17,018 nucleotides of DNA. Origin: Thermoflexus hugenholtzii JAD2. GTDB taxonomy: Bacteria > Chloroflexota > Dehalococcoidia > UBA2979. The position numbers were made by a program, and so were the translations under genes. The stretch lies in contig CAMDBZ010000011.1 in assembly GCA_945889565.1 (NCBI GenBank), forward strand, positions 1 to 17,018, read 5' to 3'. Below the pieces are notes generated by a model. The model saw only the letters and a list, made by a program, of their open reading frames with translations. It had not been told where the DNA came from and made no database searches. This document shows, piece by piece, positions 1-6,699 of the stretch; within the stretch, counting starts at the first letter, position 1; each line of letters opens with the position of its first letter.

Positions 1-623
1 GGCGGCCCCTGCGGGTCACGCACGTCCCCCGGCGCGTACCCCGCCGCGTCGTACCAGTCGCTGCACCACTCGTGCACGTTCTCGGCCATGTGCCACAGCC
101 CGAAGCCGTTCGGCGCCACCGGCCCGCCCGCGATCGCCGTCGAGGCCACCGGTTGCGGCCGGTCCATCCCCGCCGCCCCCAGCGCGAACAGCCCCTCCCC
201 CAGCGGCTCGTCGCCCCACGGATAGCGCACCTCCGCCACGCCTCCGCGCGCCGCGTACTCGCGCTCCGCCTCGGTCGGCAGCCGGCAGCGCCGCCCCAGC
301 AGCTCGCTCAGCCACACGCAGTACGCCACAGCGTCGAACCACGACACCCCGACGACCGGCTGCCGCGCGGCACTGAACCGCGCGTCCTCCCAGAACCGCG
401 GCCGCTCGTGCCCGGAGTCCTCGAGGAACCACGCGTACTCGGCGTTCGTCACAGGCCACGGCGCGGCCGCGAACCCGCTCACCGTCACCCGCCGCACCGG
501 CAGCTCGTCCGGACGCGCCGCCGACCCCATCGCGAACCCGCCCCCCGGCAGCGCCAGGAACGGCGTCGCCGCCGGCCCCATCGCCAGCACCCGCGCCACC
601 TGCCCCTCGAGGTCGATCAACAC
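1..623 (-). CDS. Formylglycine-generating-enzyme (FGE/SUMF1) domain protein, 3' end cut by window edge
   Basis: The reading frame codes for 207 residues and runs off the left edge. Hallmarks of the FGE-sulfatase (SUMF1) fold are visible in order: GGFAMGS near residue 29, PVTNAEY, PVVGVSWFDAVAYCVWLS, RLPTEAEREYAARGG, YPWGD, then NGFGLWHMAENVHEWCSDWY. Members of this family oxidise a sulfatase cysteine to formylglycine, or act as EgtB/PvdO-type enzymes and kinase-linked domains. The C-terminal part that would carry the diagnostic active-site cysteine and the GFR motif lies outside the window, so the reaction cannot be assigned. There is no signal peptide or membrane segment, so it is probably cytoplasmic. 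The start is taken as GTG at 623, with an in-frame stop (TGA) further upstream. No clear Shine-Dalgarno is seen, and TTG at 620 is an alternative. It is divergent from rex. Confidence 0.85.
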   Translation of the reverse strand, partial: MLIDLEGQVARVLAMGPAATPFLALPGGGFAMGSAARPDELPVRRVTVSGFAAAPWPVTNAEYAWFLEDSGHERPRFWEDARFSAARQPVVGVSWFDAVAYCVWLSELLGRRCRLPTEAEREYAARGGVAEVRYPWGDEPLGEGLFALGAAGMDRPQPVASTAIAGGPVAPNGFGLWHMAENVHEWCSDWYDAAGYAPGDVRDPQGP

Positions 624-703
624 GGCGGCGATGCTACCACTCGCCTTCGTCCCGTAATGGAACCTTCACACACCACGCGCACCATCGCTCCGAACACTCT
701 ATA

Positions 704-721
704 TTGTGCGCACTTTCTCAA
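704..721. promoter_or_regulatory. Candidate Rex operator (autoregulatory) in the FGE/rex divergent region
   Basis: The imperfect palindrome TTGTGCGCACTTTCTCAA matches the Rex consensus TTGTGAA-N4-TTCACAA at 11 of 14 informative positions, with a near-perfect right half (TTCTCAA). It overlaps a -10-like hexamer TATATT at 700-705 on the plus strand and lies about 40 bp upstream of the rex start. No convincing -35 is seen. Rex genes are often autoregulated, so this is a plausible operator. A lone half-site-like TTCACA also occurs at 664-669. The rest of the 139 bp gap (624-762) shows nothing else I can name. Confidence 0.5.
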
Positions 722-762
722 GCGGCCGTCTCCGCACGCCCGCGGGATGAAGGGCCGACACC

Positions 763-1410
763 ATGCCGCTCGACATACCAGACGTCGTCATCGACCGGCT
801 CCCGGTGTACTACCGCCTGCTCTGCGACCTCCACGCGACCGGGATCGCCGTCGTCTCGTCGCAGGAGCTCGGCGACGCCCTCGGCATCACCCCCGCGCAG
901 ATCCGCAAAGACCTCTCGTACTTCGGCCGCTTCGGCAAACAAGGCCGCGGCTACGCCGTCGCTCGCCTCACCGAGGAGCTGCGCCAGATTCTCGGCCTGG
1001 ACCGCCGCTGGCGCGTCGTGCTCATCGGCGTCGGCCGCCTCGGCACCGCCATCGCCTCGTACCGCGGCTTCGATCCGCAGGGCTTCGACATCGTCGCCAT
1101 CTACGACGCGAACCCGGAGGCCGTCGGCACGCAGCTCGGCGGCCTCACCGTGCACCCCGCCGAGCTGCTCGCGCGCGACCTCGACGAACGCCCCGCCGAC
1201 ATCGGCATCGTCGCCGTCCCCGCCGATGCCGCGCAGGACGTGATCGACACGCTCGTCCGCGCAGGCGTCCACGCCATCCTCAACTACGCGCCGATCGCCG
1301 CGCACGTGCCGCCGCACGTGCAGGTGCGCCAGATCGATCCCGTGCTCGCGCTGCAGGGCATGACGTACCACTTGCGCCGCTACGGCGCCGACGCCTCGTC
1401 GCGCGCCTAG
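763..1410 (+). CDS. rex: Redox-sensing transcriptional repressor Rex
   Basis: The 215 aa length is typical for Rex, which senses the NADH/NAD+ ratio and represses respiratory and fermentative genes when NAD+ is high. An N-terminal winged helix occupies about residues 10-78, with the recognition region SSQELGDALGITPAQIRKDLSYFG and the wing GKQGRGY. A Rossmann NAD(H) domain follows, with GVGRLG at residues 89-94 and an acidic residue closing the second strand (D115 in YDANP). The Rex-typical NYAP motif and a C-terminal helix suited to domain-swapped dimerisation complete the protein. The start ATG has GAAGGG 8 nt upstream. It is the only plus-strand gene in the window and converges on mreB, sharing four stop-codon bases. 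Family assignment is essentially certain. Confidence 0.97.
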   Translation: MPLDIPDVVIDRLPVYYRLLCDLHATGIAVVSSQELGDALGITPAQIRKDLSYFGRFGKQGRGYAVARLTEELRQILGLDRRWRVVLIGVGRLGTAIASYRGFDPQGFDIVAIYDANPEAVGTQLGGLTVHPAELLARDLDERPADIGIVAVPADAAQDVIDTLVRAGVHAILNYAPIAAHVPPHVQVRQIDPVLALQGMTYHLRRYGADASSRA

Positions 1411-2447
1411 CGCCCCGGCGGCTGCCCCACCAGCGCCTCCTCCTCCGTCGGCATCGACCGCGCGATCACGTCGAGGTAGTCCAACGCGATGCCCGCGCCG
1501 CGCGCCACGCAGCGCTGTGGGTCGTCCGCCACGTGCACCGGCACGCCCGTCTCCTGCACCAGCAGGTCGTCGAGGTGCCGCAGCAGCGCGCCGCCACCGG
1601 TCAGCACGATGCCGCGATCCATCACGTCGGACGCCAGCTCCGGCGGCGTCTGCTCCAGCACGCGTCGCACGCTCTGCACCACCGCGCCCAGCTGCTCCTG
1701 GATCACCCCCACCACCTCGGACGAGCGCACCACCACCGTCCGCGGCAATCCGCTCACCTGGTCACGCCCGCGCACGCCTGTCGACTCGTCGCGCGCGAGC
1801 GGCAGCGCCGCGCCGATCGCGATCTTCACCTCCTCCGCCGTGCGCTCGCCGATCACGAGATTGTGCCGCCGCTTGATGTACTGCGCGATCGCCTCGTTCA
1901 GCCGGTCGCCGCCGATGCGCACCGAATCGCTCGCGACGATCCCGAACATCGAGATCACCGCGGCCTCCGAACGCCCGCCGCCGATGTCCACCACCATGTG
2001 ACCGCGCGGCGATCCGACCGGCAGCTCCGCGCCGATCGCCGCCGCCAGCGGCTCCGGGATCAGCTGCGCCGGCCGTCGTGCCCCCGCCGCCTCCGCCGCG
2101 TCCCGCACCGCGCGCTGCTCCACGCTCGTCACCCCCACGGGCACCGAGATCATCACCTCCGGCCGCACGAGCCGCATCCGCCCCATCACGCGCGCGATCA
2201 GGTAGCGCAGCAGCGCCTCCGTGATCAGGTAGTCCGCGATCACCCCGTCCCGCATCGGCCGCACCACCTGGATGCTGCCGGGGTGCCGACCGAGCATCGC
2301 GTGCGCCTCGCTGCCCACCGCCACCACCTCGTTGTCACGCTCCGTCAGCGCGACAACCGCCGGCTCCTCCAGCACGATCCCCCGCCCGCGCTCGTACACG
2401 AGCACGTTCGCCGTCCCCAGGTCGATGCCGATGCGCTTCGTGATCAA
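1407..2447 (-). CDS. mreB: Rod-shape-determining actin homologue MreB/Mbl
   Basis: The 346 aa MreB-family protein is an ATP-dependent actin-like filament former that guides lateral wall synthesis under the membrane. The actin/HSP70 ATPase motifs are present: phosphate-1 RIGIDLGTANVLVYE (residues 5-19), PEPLAAAIGA with the presumed hydrolytic E132, phosphate-2 DIGGG at 154-158, and the adenosine motif TGGGALLR at 283-290. Phosphate-2 continues RSE, where the family normally has TTE, so R159 replaces a conserved Thr. The start is set at TTG 2447 because GGGGAG lies 5 nt upstream and family homology begins directly after it; there is no nearby ATG. It lies 41 bp downstream of murA, presumably cotranscribed, and no mreC or mreD follows. 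This fits a solitary Mbl-like copy. Its stop CTAG is shared with rex. Confidence 0.95.
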   Translation of the reverse strand: MITKRIGIDLGTANVLVYERGRGIVLEEPAVVALTERDNEVVAVGSEAHAMLGRHPGSIQVVRPMRDGVIADYLITEALLRYLIARVMGRMRLVRPEVMISVPVGVTSVEQRAVRDAAEAAGARRPAQLIPEPLAAAIGAELPVGSPRGHMVVDIGGGRSEAAVISMFGIVASDSVRIGGDRLNEAIAQYIKRRHNLVIGERTAEEVKIAIGAALPLARDESTGVRGRDQVSGLPRTVVVRSSEVVGVIQEQLGAVVQSVRRVLEQTPPELASDVMDRGIVLTGGGALLRHLDDLLVQETGVPVHVADDPQRCVARGAGIALDYLDVIARSMPTEEEALVGQPPGR

Positions 2448-2452
2448 CTGCG

Positions 2453-2458
2453 CTCCCC
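2453..2458 (-). promoter_or_regulatory. Ribosome binding site deciding the TTG start of mreB
   Basis: GGGGAG on the minus strand sits 5 nt before TTG 2447-2445. It is the only Shine-Dalgarno-like element near the point where MreB homology begins, so it fixes the unusual TTG start. Confidence 0.6.
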
Positions 2459-2488
2459 GGGCGTCCTGCCCGCCTCGCGCGGCGCGGC

Positions 2489-3766
2489 CTACGCCCGCCG
2501 CACGTCCGCGCCCAGTGCCCGCAGCCGCGACTCCAGCTCCGCGTACCCGCGATCGATGTGCACCACGTCGCGGATCACCGTCTCGCCCTCCGCGCACAGG
2601 CCCGCGATCACCACCGCCGCGCCCGCGCGCACGTCCAGCGCGCGCACCCCTGTCCCGAACAGCGGCGTCGGCCCCTCGATCATCACCGCCTGCCCGCCGG
2701 TCGTAATGCGCGCGCCCATCGCGCGCAGCTCGCCGACGTACAGCAGCCGGTTCTCGAACACCCGCTCGTGGATGATCGACACGCCGCGTGCCTGCGTCAG
2801 CGCCGCCGCCATCGGCGCGTGCAGGTCTGTCGCGAAGCCGGGATACGGCACCGCCTGCAACTGCACCGCCTCCAACGTCGCGCCGCGCCGCGCGCGCAGC
2901 CCGCCCTCGCACGCCTCGACGACCGCCCCCGCCTCGCGCAGCTTCGACACGAGGCTGTCGAGATGCTCGAGCTCCGCCCCCACCACCTCGACGTCGCCTC
3001 CTGTCGCGACGCCCGCGAGCAGGTACGTCCCCGCCTCGATGCGGTCGGGGATAACCGTGAACTCCGCGCCGTGCAGCGCGTCCACGCCCTCGATGGTCAG
3101 CGTGTTGCCGCCGGCCCCCGCGATGCGCGCGCCCATCGCCTCCAGCAGCGCGCACGCCATCGCGACCTCCGGCTCGGCCGCCGCGTTGACGATCGTCGTC
3201 GTGCCCTCCGCCAGCACCGCCGCGAACAGCACGTTCACCGTCCCCAGCACGCTCGGGTAGTCGAGGAACACGCGCGCCCCGCGCAGCCGCGCCGCCCGCG
3301 CCACGAACGCCCCACCCTCGCGCCCGACCTCCGCCCCCAGCGCGCGGAACCCCGCCAGGTGCACGTCGAGCGGCCGTACGCCGATCACATCGCCACCGGG
3401 CGGCGGGCACGCCGCCTCGCCCAGCCGCCCGAGCAGCGGCCCCATCACCAGGAACGATGCGCGCAGCGCCGCCACCCGCTCCGCCGGCGCCGCGGTGCCC
3501 GACAGCGCGCGCGCCTCGATGCGCACGTCCGTCCCGTCGACCTCGACGCTCGCGCCCAGGTCCGCGAGCAGCCCCGTCATCTCGCCCGTGTCCGCGATCG
3601 CCGGCACCCGATGCAGCACCACCGGCTCCGCGGTCAGCAGCCCCGCCGCCAGCGCGTACAGCGCCGCGTTCTTCGACCCGGACACCGCCACCCGCCCGCG
3701 CAGCGGCCGCCCACCCCGGATCACCAGCCGCTCCGCCGCTGTCACCGCGTTCACGCCATCGAGCAT
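2489..3766 (-). CDS. murA: UDP-N-acetylglucosamine 1-carboxyvinyltransferase MurA, Cys-to-Asp active-site type
   Basis: The 425 aa enzyme transfers enolpyruvate from PEP to UDP-GlcNAc, the first committed step of peptidoglycan synthesis in the cytoplasm. Family landmarks are SGSKNAA with the substrate-binding Lys (K32), LRASFLVMGPL, GVRPLDVH (R131), LAEGTTTI, PDRIEAGTYL, GFATDLHA with the conserved Asp, ENRLLYV, and IDRGYAE near the end. The mobile active-site loop reads PPPGGDVIG, so D126 stands where E. coli has Cys115, the residue alkylated by fosfomycin. Asp-type MurA enzymes, as in Mycobacterium and Chlamydia, are active but intrinsically fosfomycin-resistant. The start is ATG 3766, with a GGGGCG-like element upstream; the frame stays open to an ATG at 3811. 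The gene is 41 bp before mreB and 58 bp after the small secreted protein gene. Confidence 0.96.
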   Translation of the reverse strand: MLDGVNAVTAAERLVIRGGRPLRGRVAVSGSKNAALYALAAGLLTAEPVVLHRVPAIADTGEMTGLLADLGASVEVDGTDVRIEARALSGTAAPAERVAALRASFLVMGPLLGRLGEAACPPPGGDVIGVRPLDVHLAGFRALGAEVGREGGAFVARAARLRGARVFLDYPSVLGTVNVLFAAVLAEGTTTIVNAAAEPEVAMACALLEAMGARIAGAGGNTLTIEGVDALHGAEFTVIPDRIEAGTYLLAGVATGGDVEVVGAELEHLDSLVSKLREAGAVVEACEGGLRARRGATLEAVQLQAVPYPGFATDLHAPMAAALTQARGVSIIHERVFENRLLYVGELRAMGARITTGGQAVMIEGPTPLFGTGVRALDVRAGAAVVIAGLCAEGETVIRDVVHIDRGYAELESRLRALGADVRRA

Positions 3767-3824
3767 AGTCGGGCGCGCCCCGGCAGGCACCCCCGCCCCC
3801 CGACAGCCCATGCGTGCGCCGCCG

Positions 3825-4160
3825 TCACTCCTCGCCCAGCGCCTCGATCACACCGGTCTCGCGCACATCGACGCGATACCCCTCGAGCATCGCCGGTATC
3901 TGCCGCAGCAACGCGGGCGTGCGCCTCGCCACCAGCACCGCGATGCACGGCGCACCGTCGCACTCCGCTTCGGCCGTACCGATCACACCGGGCAGCGCAA
4001 GCAGTCGGTCGGTATGCGCCGCCAGCACTTCCGCGATCGGCTGCTCGGGCACCGCCGCCTCCTCGCCCCACGTCCGGCGCTCGATCGCGCTCGCAGCGCC
4101 TGCCGCGATCGCAACCAACGCGGCGAGCAGCAGCGTGCGTCGTACGATGCTGCATGGCAT
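3825..4160 (-). CDS. Small secreted protein: stand-alone copy of the neighbouring protease's N-terminal domain
   Basis: The 111 aa protein begins with a clear signal peptide (MPCSIVRR, a hydrophobic core, then a likely cut after GAASA near residue 25). Residues 48-108 match the N-terminal domain of the upstream protease: AHTDRLLALPGVIGTA against AHTDALLARAGVVGTA, and LEGYRVDVRETGVIEAL against LDGVPARVVVTGRLEAL. No protease domain follows. Two cysteines (C67 and C72) are present here but absent from the protease copy. I know no established function. By analogy with free propeptide domains it may fold, inhibit or bind the protease outside the membrane; that is inference. It could also be a degenerate duplicate. 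ATG 4160 is preferred because AAGG lies 8 nt upstream; GTG 4178 is an in-frame alternative. Confidence 0.8.
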   Translation of the reverse strand: MPCSIVRRTLLLAALVAIAAGAASAIERRTWGEEAAVPEQPIAEVLAAHTDRLLALPGVIGTAEAECDGAPCIAVLVARRTPALLRQIPAMLEGYRVDVRETGVIEALGEE

Positions 4161-4248
4161 TCGCGGTACCTTGACCACCTGCCCGCCGCGACTGCCCCTC
4201 GTGGATACTCCAGCGCGTCGTCACAGAGGCGACACCGCTGAGCATACA

Positions 4249-4272
4249 GAGCGGGGGCCGCTGCCCCCGCTC
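4249..4272 (-). terminator. GC-rich hairpin downstream of the protease gene, possible terminator
   Basis: A perfect 10 bp inverted repeat, GAGCGGGGGC / GCCCCCGCTC, flanks a 4 nt loop (4259-4262). It lies 48 bp past the protease stop and before the next gene. On the minus strand only a weak T-containing tail (TGTATGCT) follows, so this is either a weak intrinsic terminator or an mRNA-stabilising stem. The rest of the 159 bp gap (4161-4319) shows no other recognisable element. Confidence 0.5.
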
Positions 4273-4319
4273 ATGTTCGCCAATAGTCCAGCGCTCGCGC
4301 GCGCAGCGCCGCCGCTGTA

Positions 4320-5360
4320 CTACTCTCCGTCGATGGTCACGCCGAGCGCGCTGAGCACCGCGCTGATCGGGTTCGCGATCGTGACGGTCGCGCTGCCGGC
4401 GTAGAGCAGGCCCACCGGCCGGCGGTCGTTGACCCCACCCCGAGCGACGATCAGCGAGCCCGAGTCGCCGCCCCGGCTGAACGCGCCCGGCTGCACGATG
4501 ATCTGCTGAACGAAGCGTGCCACCCCGCTGTCGTACCCGATGTTCACCGTAGCGTTGATGCCGATGATCTTGCCCTTGGTCAGCCCCGTCGTGCGCCCGT
4601 ACTTCTGCACCGCCATGTTGATCCCCGGCGCAACCATCGCGGCCTTCGGCGTGCCGTACCCACCCGGCGGCGTGCTGCGCCCCAGGCTGGAAGTCGAGGA
4701 GAGCGCGATCGCCGCATCGACCGTGTTGCTTGCCGCCGTCGAGAAGACGATCGGCACGAACGCCGCCAGCGTGCCCATGTCGTCCGCCGGGCTCGTGCCG
4801 CCATCGTAGCGCCCGGGCTGAATCACGGCGTCGCCGGCGCTCGCCCGGTTCTCGTTCGCATACACGTGGTTGTTGCTGAGCGCGTACACGCTGCCGTCAG
4901 CCTTCGTCACCCGCGCGCCAATCGTGCCCGCCGTGATGCTCGGGTGCCCCGTCGACACGCCGATCGGCACCGGTCGCGGCCAGCGGCTCGTCGTCGTCAG
5001 CGCAGGCTCGGTGGTCGCCGCCGCACCCTCTTGTCCCGCCAGCCGGTACAGCGCTTCGAGGCGGCCCGTGACCACTACCCGCGCGGGCACGCCGTCGAGG
5101 CTCGGGGGGATGCCGGCCACGCCGCCGTGCTCCACCAGCACCAGCACCGCCGCCGACCGCCCATCCTCGCTCGCGCCCACCGCCGTGCCGACCACGCCCG
5201 CACGTGCCAGCAGCGCATCGGTGTGCGCCTCCTGCACAGCCAGCGCCCGCGCTAGCCCGGGCGGATCACCGTCGGGCGCGCCCAACGCGCGCGCGCCGCC
5301 GAGCTGCCCGAACACTAGGACGGCCGCCAGGGCCGCCAGCACGAACATCCCACGACGCAT
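4320..5360 (-). CDS. Secreted trypsin-like (chymotrypsin-fold, Nal1-like) serine protease with N-terminal pro-like domain
   Basis: The 346 aa protein starts with a signal peptide (MRRGMFVLAALAAVLVF, with a probable cut after ARA near residue 25). An N-terminal domain at about 45-104 is shared with the small protein encoded next door. The peptidase domain is at about 130-346 and has a complete candidate triad: H165 in LSNNHVYA, D215 in NTVDAAIAL, and S300 in SRGGDSGSLIVA. It also has KYGRTTGLTKGKI, typical of Nal1-like bacterial trypsin-fold proteins. It is probably exported and acts in the envelope or medium; the substrate is unknown. The start ATG has a perfect AGGAGG 5 nt upstream, the strongest Shine-Dalgarno noted in the window, and a pentanucleotide tandem repeat precedes it. 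The gene sits between the atp/acyl-CoA dehydrogenase block and murA and looks like an accessory insertion. Confidence 0.88.
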   Translation of the reverse strand: MRRGMFVLAALAAVLVFGQLGGARALGAPDGDPPGLARALAVQEAHTDALLARAGVVGTAVGASEDGRSAAVLVLVEHGGVAGIPPSLDGVPARVVVTGRLEALYRLAGQEGAAATTEPALTTTSRWPRPVPIGVSTGHPSITAGTIGARVTKADGSVYALSNNHVYANENRASAGDAVIQPGRYDGGTSPADDMGTLAAFVPIVFSTAASNTVDAAIALSSTSSLGRSTPPGGYGTPKAAMVAPGINMAVQKYGRTTGLTKGKIIGINATVNIGYDSGVARFVQQIIVQPGAFSRGGDSGSLIVARGGVNDRRPVGLLYAGSATVTIANPISAVLSALGVTIDGE

Positions 5361-5365
5361 CGCAG

Positions 5366-5371
5366 CCTCCT
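5366..5371 (-). promoter_or_regulatory. Perfect Shine-Dalgarno AGGAGG of the protease gene
   Basis: AGGAGG on the minus strand lies 5 nt from ATG 5360-5358. It is unusually strong for this window, where many genes have weak or no obvious sites, and it suggests high translation of the protease. Confidence 0.75.
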
Positions 5372-5401
5372 CAGCCCAGCTCAGCCCAGCCCAGCCCAGC
5401 C
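5372..5401 (-). repeat. Six-copy GGCTG pentanucleotide tandem repeat (one AGCTG variant)
   Basis: On the plus strand the units are CAGCC, CAGCT, CAGCC, CAGCC, CAGCC, CAGCC in unbroken succession. The array touches the protease Shine-Dalgarno directly, so it lies in the 5' untranslated or promoter-proximal region. Arrays of this kind can change length by slippage. Beyond it, 5402-5534 carries the 8 bp palindrome CCCTAGGG (5442-5449) and the hairpin listed separately, and no clear promoter hexamers. Confidence 0.85.
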
Positions 5402-5495
5402 ATGCTAACGCGCTTCAGGTGAGCAAGCGTATCGGGTTGGCCCCTAGGGAGCGCCGCCCGACGCTACCCCCGACCCGCGGTGAGCGAACGCCGCC

Positions 5496-5521
5496 TCGGC
5501 TCCGGGAACGGGTCGAGCCGA
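5496..5521 (-). terminator. Hairpin after the acyl-CoA dehydrogenase-like gene, weak terminator candidate
   Basis: The 7 bp inverted repeat TCGGCTC / GAGCCGA has a 12 nt loop and begins 14 nt past the stop codon at 5535. There is no T-tract. It could end or protect the long atp-plus-dehydrogenase transcript, but the support is only structural. Confidence 0.3.
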
Positions 5522-5534
5522 CGCCCGACGCAGC

Positions 5535-6650
5535 CTACTCGCCCCCGAACTGCTCCGCGAGCGTGTCCAGCGCCAGCGCCAACGGCGGCCGCAGAGCCGT
5601 CCCGGCGAACGAGTCCGCGAGCAGCCGCGCCACCGGCGAGCCCCGCCGGTAGTGCCGCCCGCCGGACAGCGCGAACAGCTCCGCCGCCAGCTTCGTCGAC
5701 TCCTGTGACACGTACGTCTTCGTGCGCAGCACGCGCGCCGCGTACGCCGGCCCCGCCGCCGCGCGCCAGCCGCCCGCCGTCTCCAGCAAGTACGCGCGCA
5801 ACGCCTCGTAACGCATCGTCGCCTCCGCGAAGCGCAGCCGCAGCGCCGGCGACGCCGGCGCCGGCGTGCCGAGCGCGTCGAGGATGCCGCGCGCACACCC
5901 CAGCGGGATCGCCGCGAACAGGCAGAACCAGTACTGCAGCGGCTGCACCAGCGCGAGGTAGTTCGCGAACCCGAGCAACTCCTCCACCGGCGCGTCCGTG
6001 TAGCGCACCGACTGGCTCTCCGTGCTGCGCATCCCGAACCCGTCCCAGTCCGAGCCGATCGCAACGCCCGCCGCGTCGGTCCGCACGAGGAAGAACTCCA
6101 CCACGCCCGCGCCCGGCAGCTCCTCCGGCGCGACCTTCGCCGTCGAGAAGAAGTGCTGCGCGAACCGCCCCGACGACGCGAGGATCTTGTCGCCGCTCAG
6201 CCGAAACACCCCGCCCGCGTCGCGCCGCGCCAGCGTCCGCGTCGCCGCGAGCGACCCGCCTGCGCCCGCCTCCGAGTTGCACGCCGCGTACAGCTCGCCC
6301 GCGCGATACGCCGCCGCGATGCGCTCGATCTGCGCCGCGTACGCCGCGCGCGCCTCCGCCGGCGCCACGTCCGCACCGAGCGCGAGCACGCCCGCGAGCC
6401 CCAGCGGCATACTCCACACCAGCGCCGTCGACGGCGACGCGGCCGCCACTGCCTCGACCGCCATCGTCGCGTCGACGAGCGACCAGCCCCGCCCACCGAG
6501 CCCCGCCGCGAACGGCGCACCGACAAGCGACGCCGCGTGCAGCTCCGCGACGTTCGCCGCCGGATACGCCTCCGCGTCGCGCGCCTCGCGCTCCGCGAAC
6601 GCGCGCGCCAGCTCCCGCACCTCGTCGAGGTCGACGCTGGCAGCGTTCAT
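5535..6650 (-). CDS. Acyl-CoA dehydrogenase-fold flavoprotein lacking the usual catalytic Glu
   Basis: The 371 aa protein has the acyl-CoA dehydrogenase layout: a helical N-domain (ELARAFAEREARDAEAYP), a central beta domain (CNSEAGAGGS, then FRLSGDKILASSGRFAQHFFSTAKV), and a helical C-domain ending in GGRHYRRGSPVARLLADSFAGTALRPP. In standard family members the last motif reads YEGT, with Glu as the base that removes the alpha proton. Here it is FAGT (A349), so ordinary acyl-CoA dehydrogenation is doubtful. It may be an atypical dehydrogenase with its base elsewhere, or closer to the group D flavin monooxygenases that share the fold. It lies 49 bp after atpC, so it may be cotranscribed with the ATP synthase operon, although no functional link is evident. 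The start ATG has a weak GGGAA upstream. Confidence 0.82.
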   Translation of the reverse strand: MNAASVDLDEVRELARAFAEREARDAEAYPAANVAELHAASLVGAPFAAGLGGRGWSLVDATMAVEAVAAASPSTALVWSMPLGLAGVLALGADVAPAEARAAYAAQIERIAAAYRAGELYAACNSEAGAGGSLAATRTLARRDAGGVFRLSGDKILASSGRFAQHFFSTAKVAPEELPGAGVVEFFLVRTDAAGVAIGSDWDGFGMRSTESQSVRYTDAPVEELLGFANYLALVQPLQYWFCLFAAIPLGCARGILDALGTPAPASPALRLRFAEATMRYEALRAYLLETAGGWRAAAGPAYAARVLRTKTYVSQESTKLAAELFALSGGRHYRRGSPVARLLADSFAGTALRPPLALALDTLAEQFGGE

Positions 6651-6699
6651 GATGCGTTCCCGTCTTCACGCAGCCGTGGCTGCACCACGCAGCGCGAGG

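Noticed and set aside
1..623. Specific assignment of the FGE-domain gene as a sulfatase activator or as EgtB
   Set aside because: The diagnostic C-terminal cysteine region is beyond the window edge, and no sulfatase or ergothioneine gene is next to it here.
72..3260. A very long plus-strand open frame (over 1000 codons) spanning the FGE, rex, mreB and murA regions
   Set aside because: It overlaps four well-supported genes, its translation is Arg/His/Pro/Ala-rich without family motifs, and such antisense frames arise from the strong GC bias at third positions.
2448..3410. In-frame extension of mreB upstream into murA
   Set aside because: The extension is Arg/Gly-rich low-complexity translation of murA in another frame. 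MreB homology begins right after TTG 2447, which has a ribosome site.
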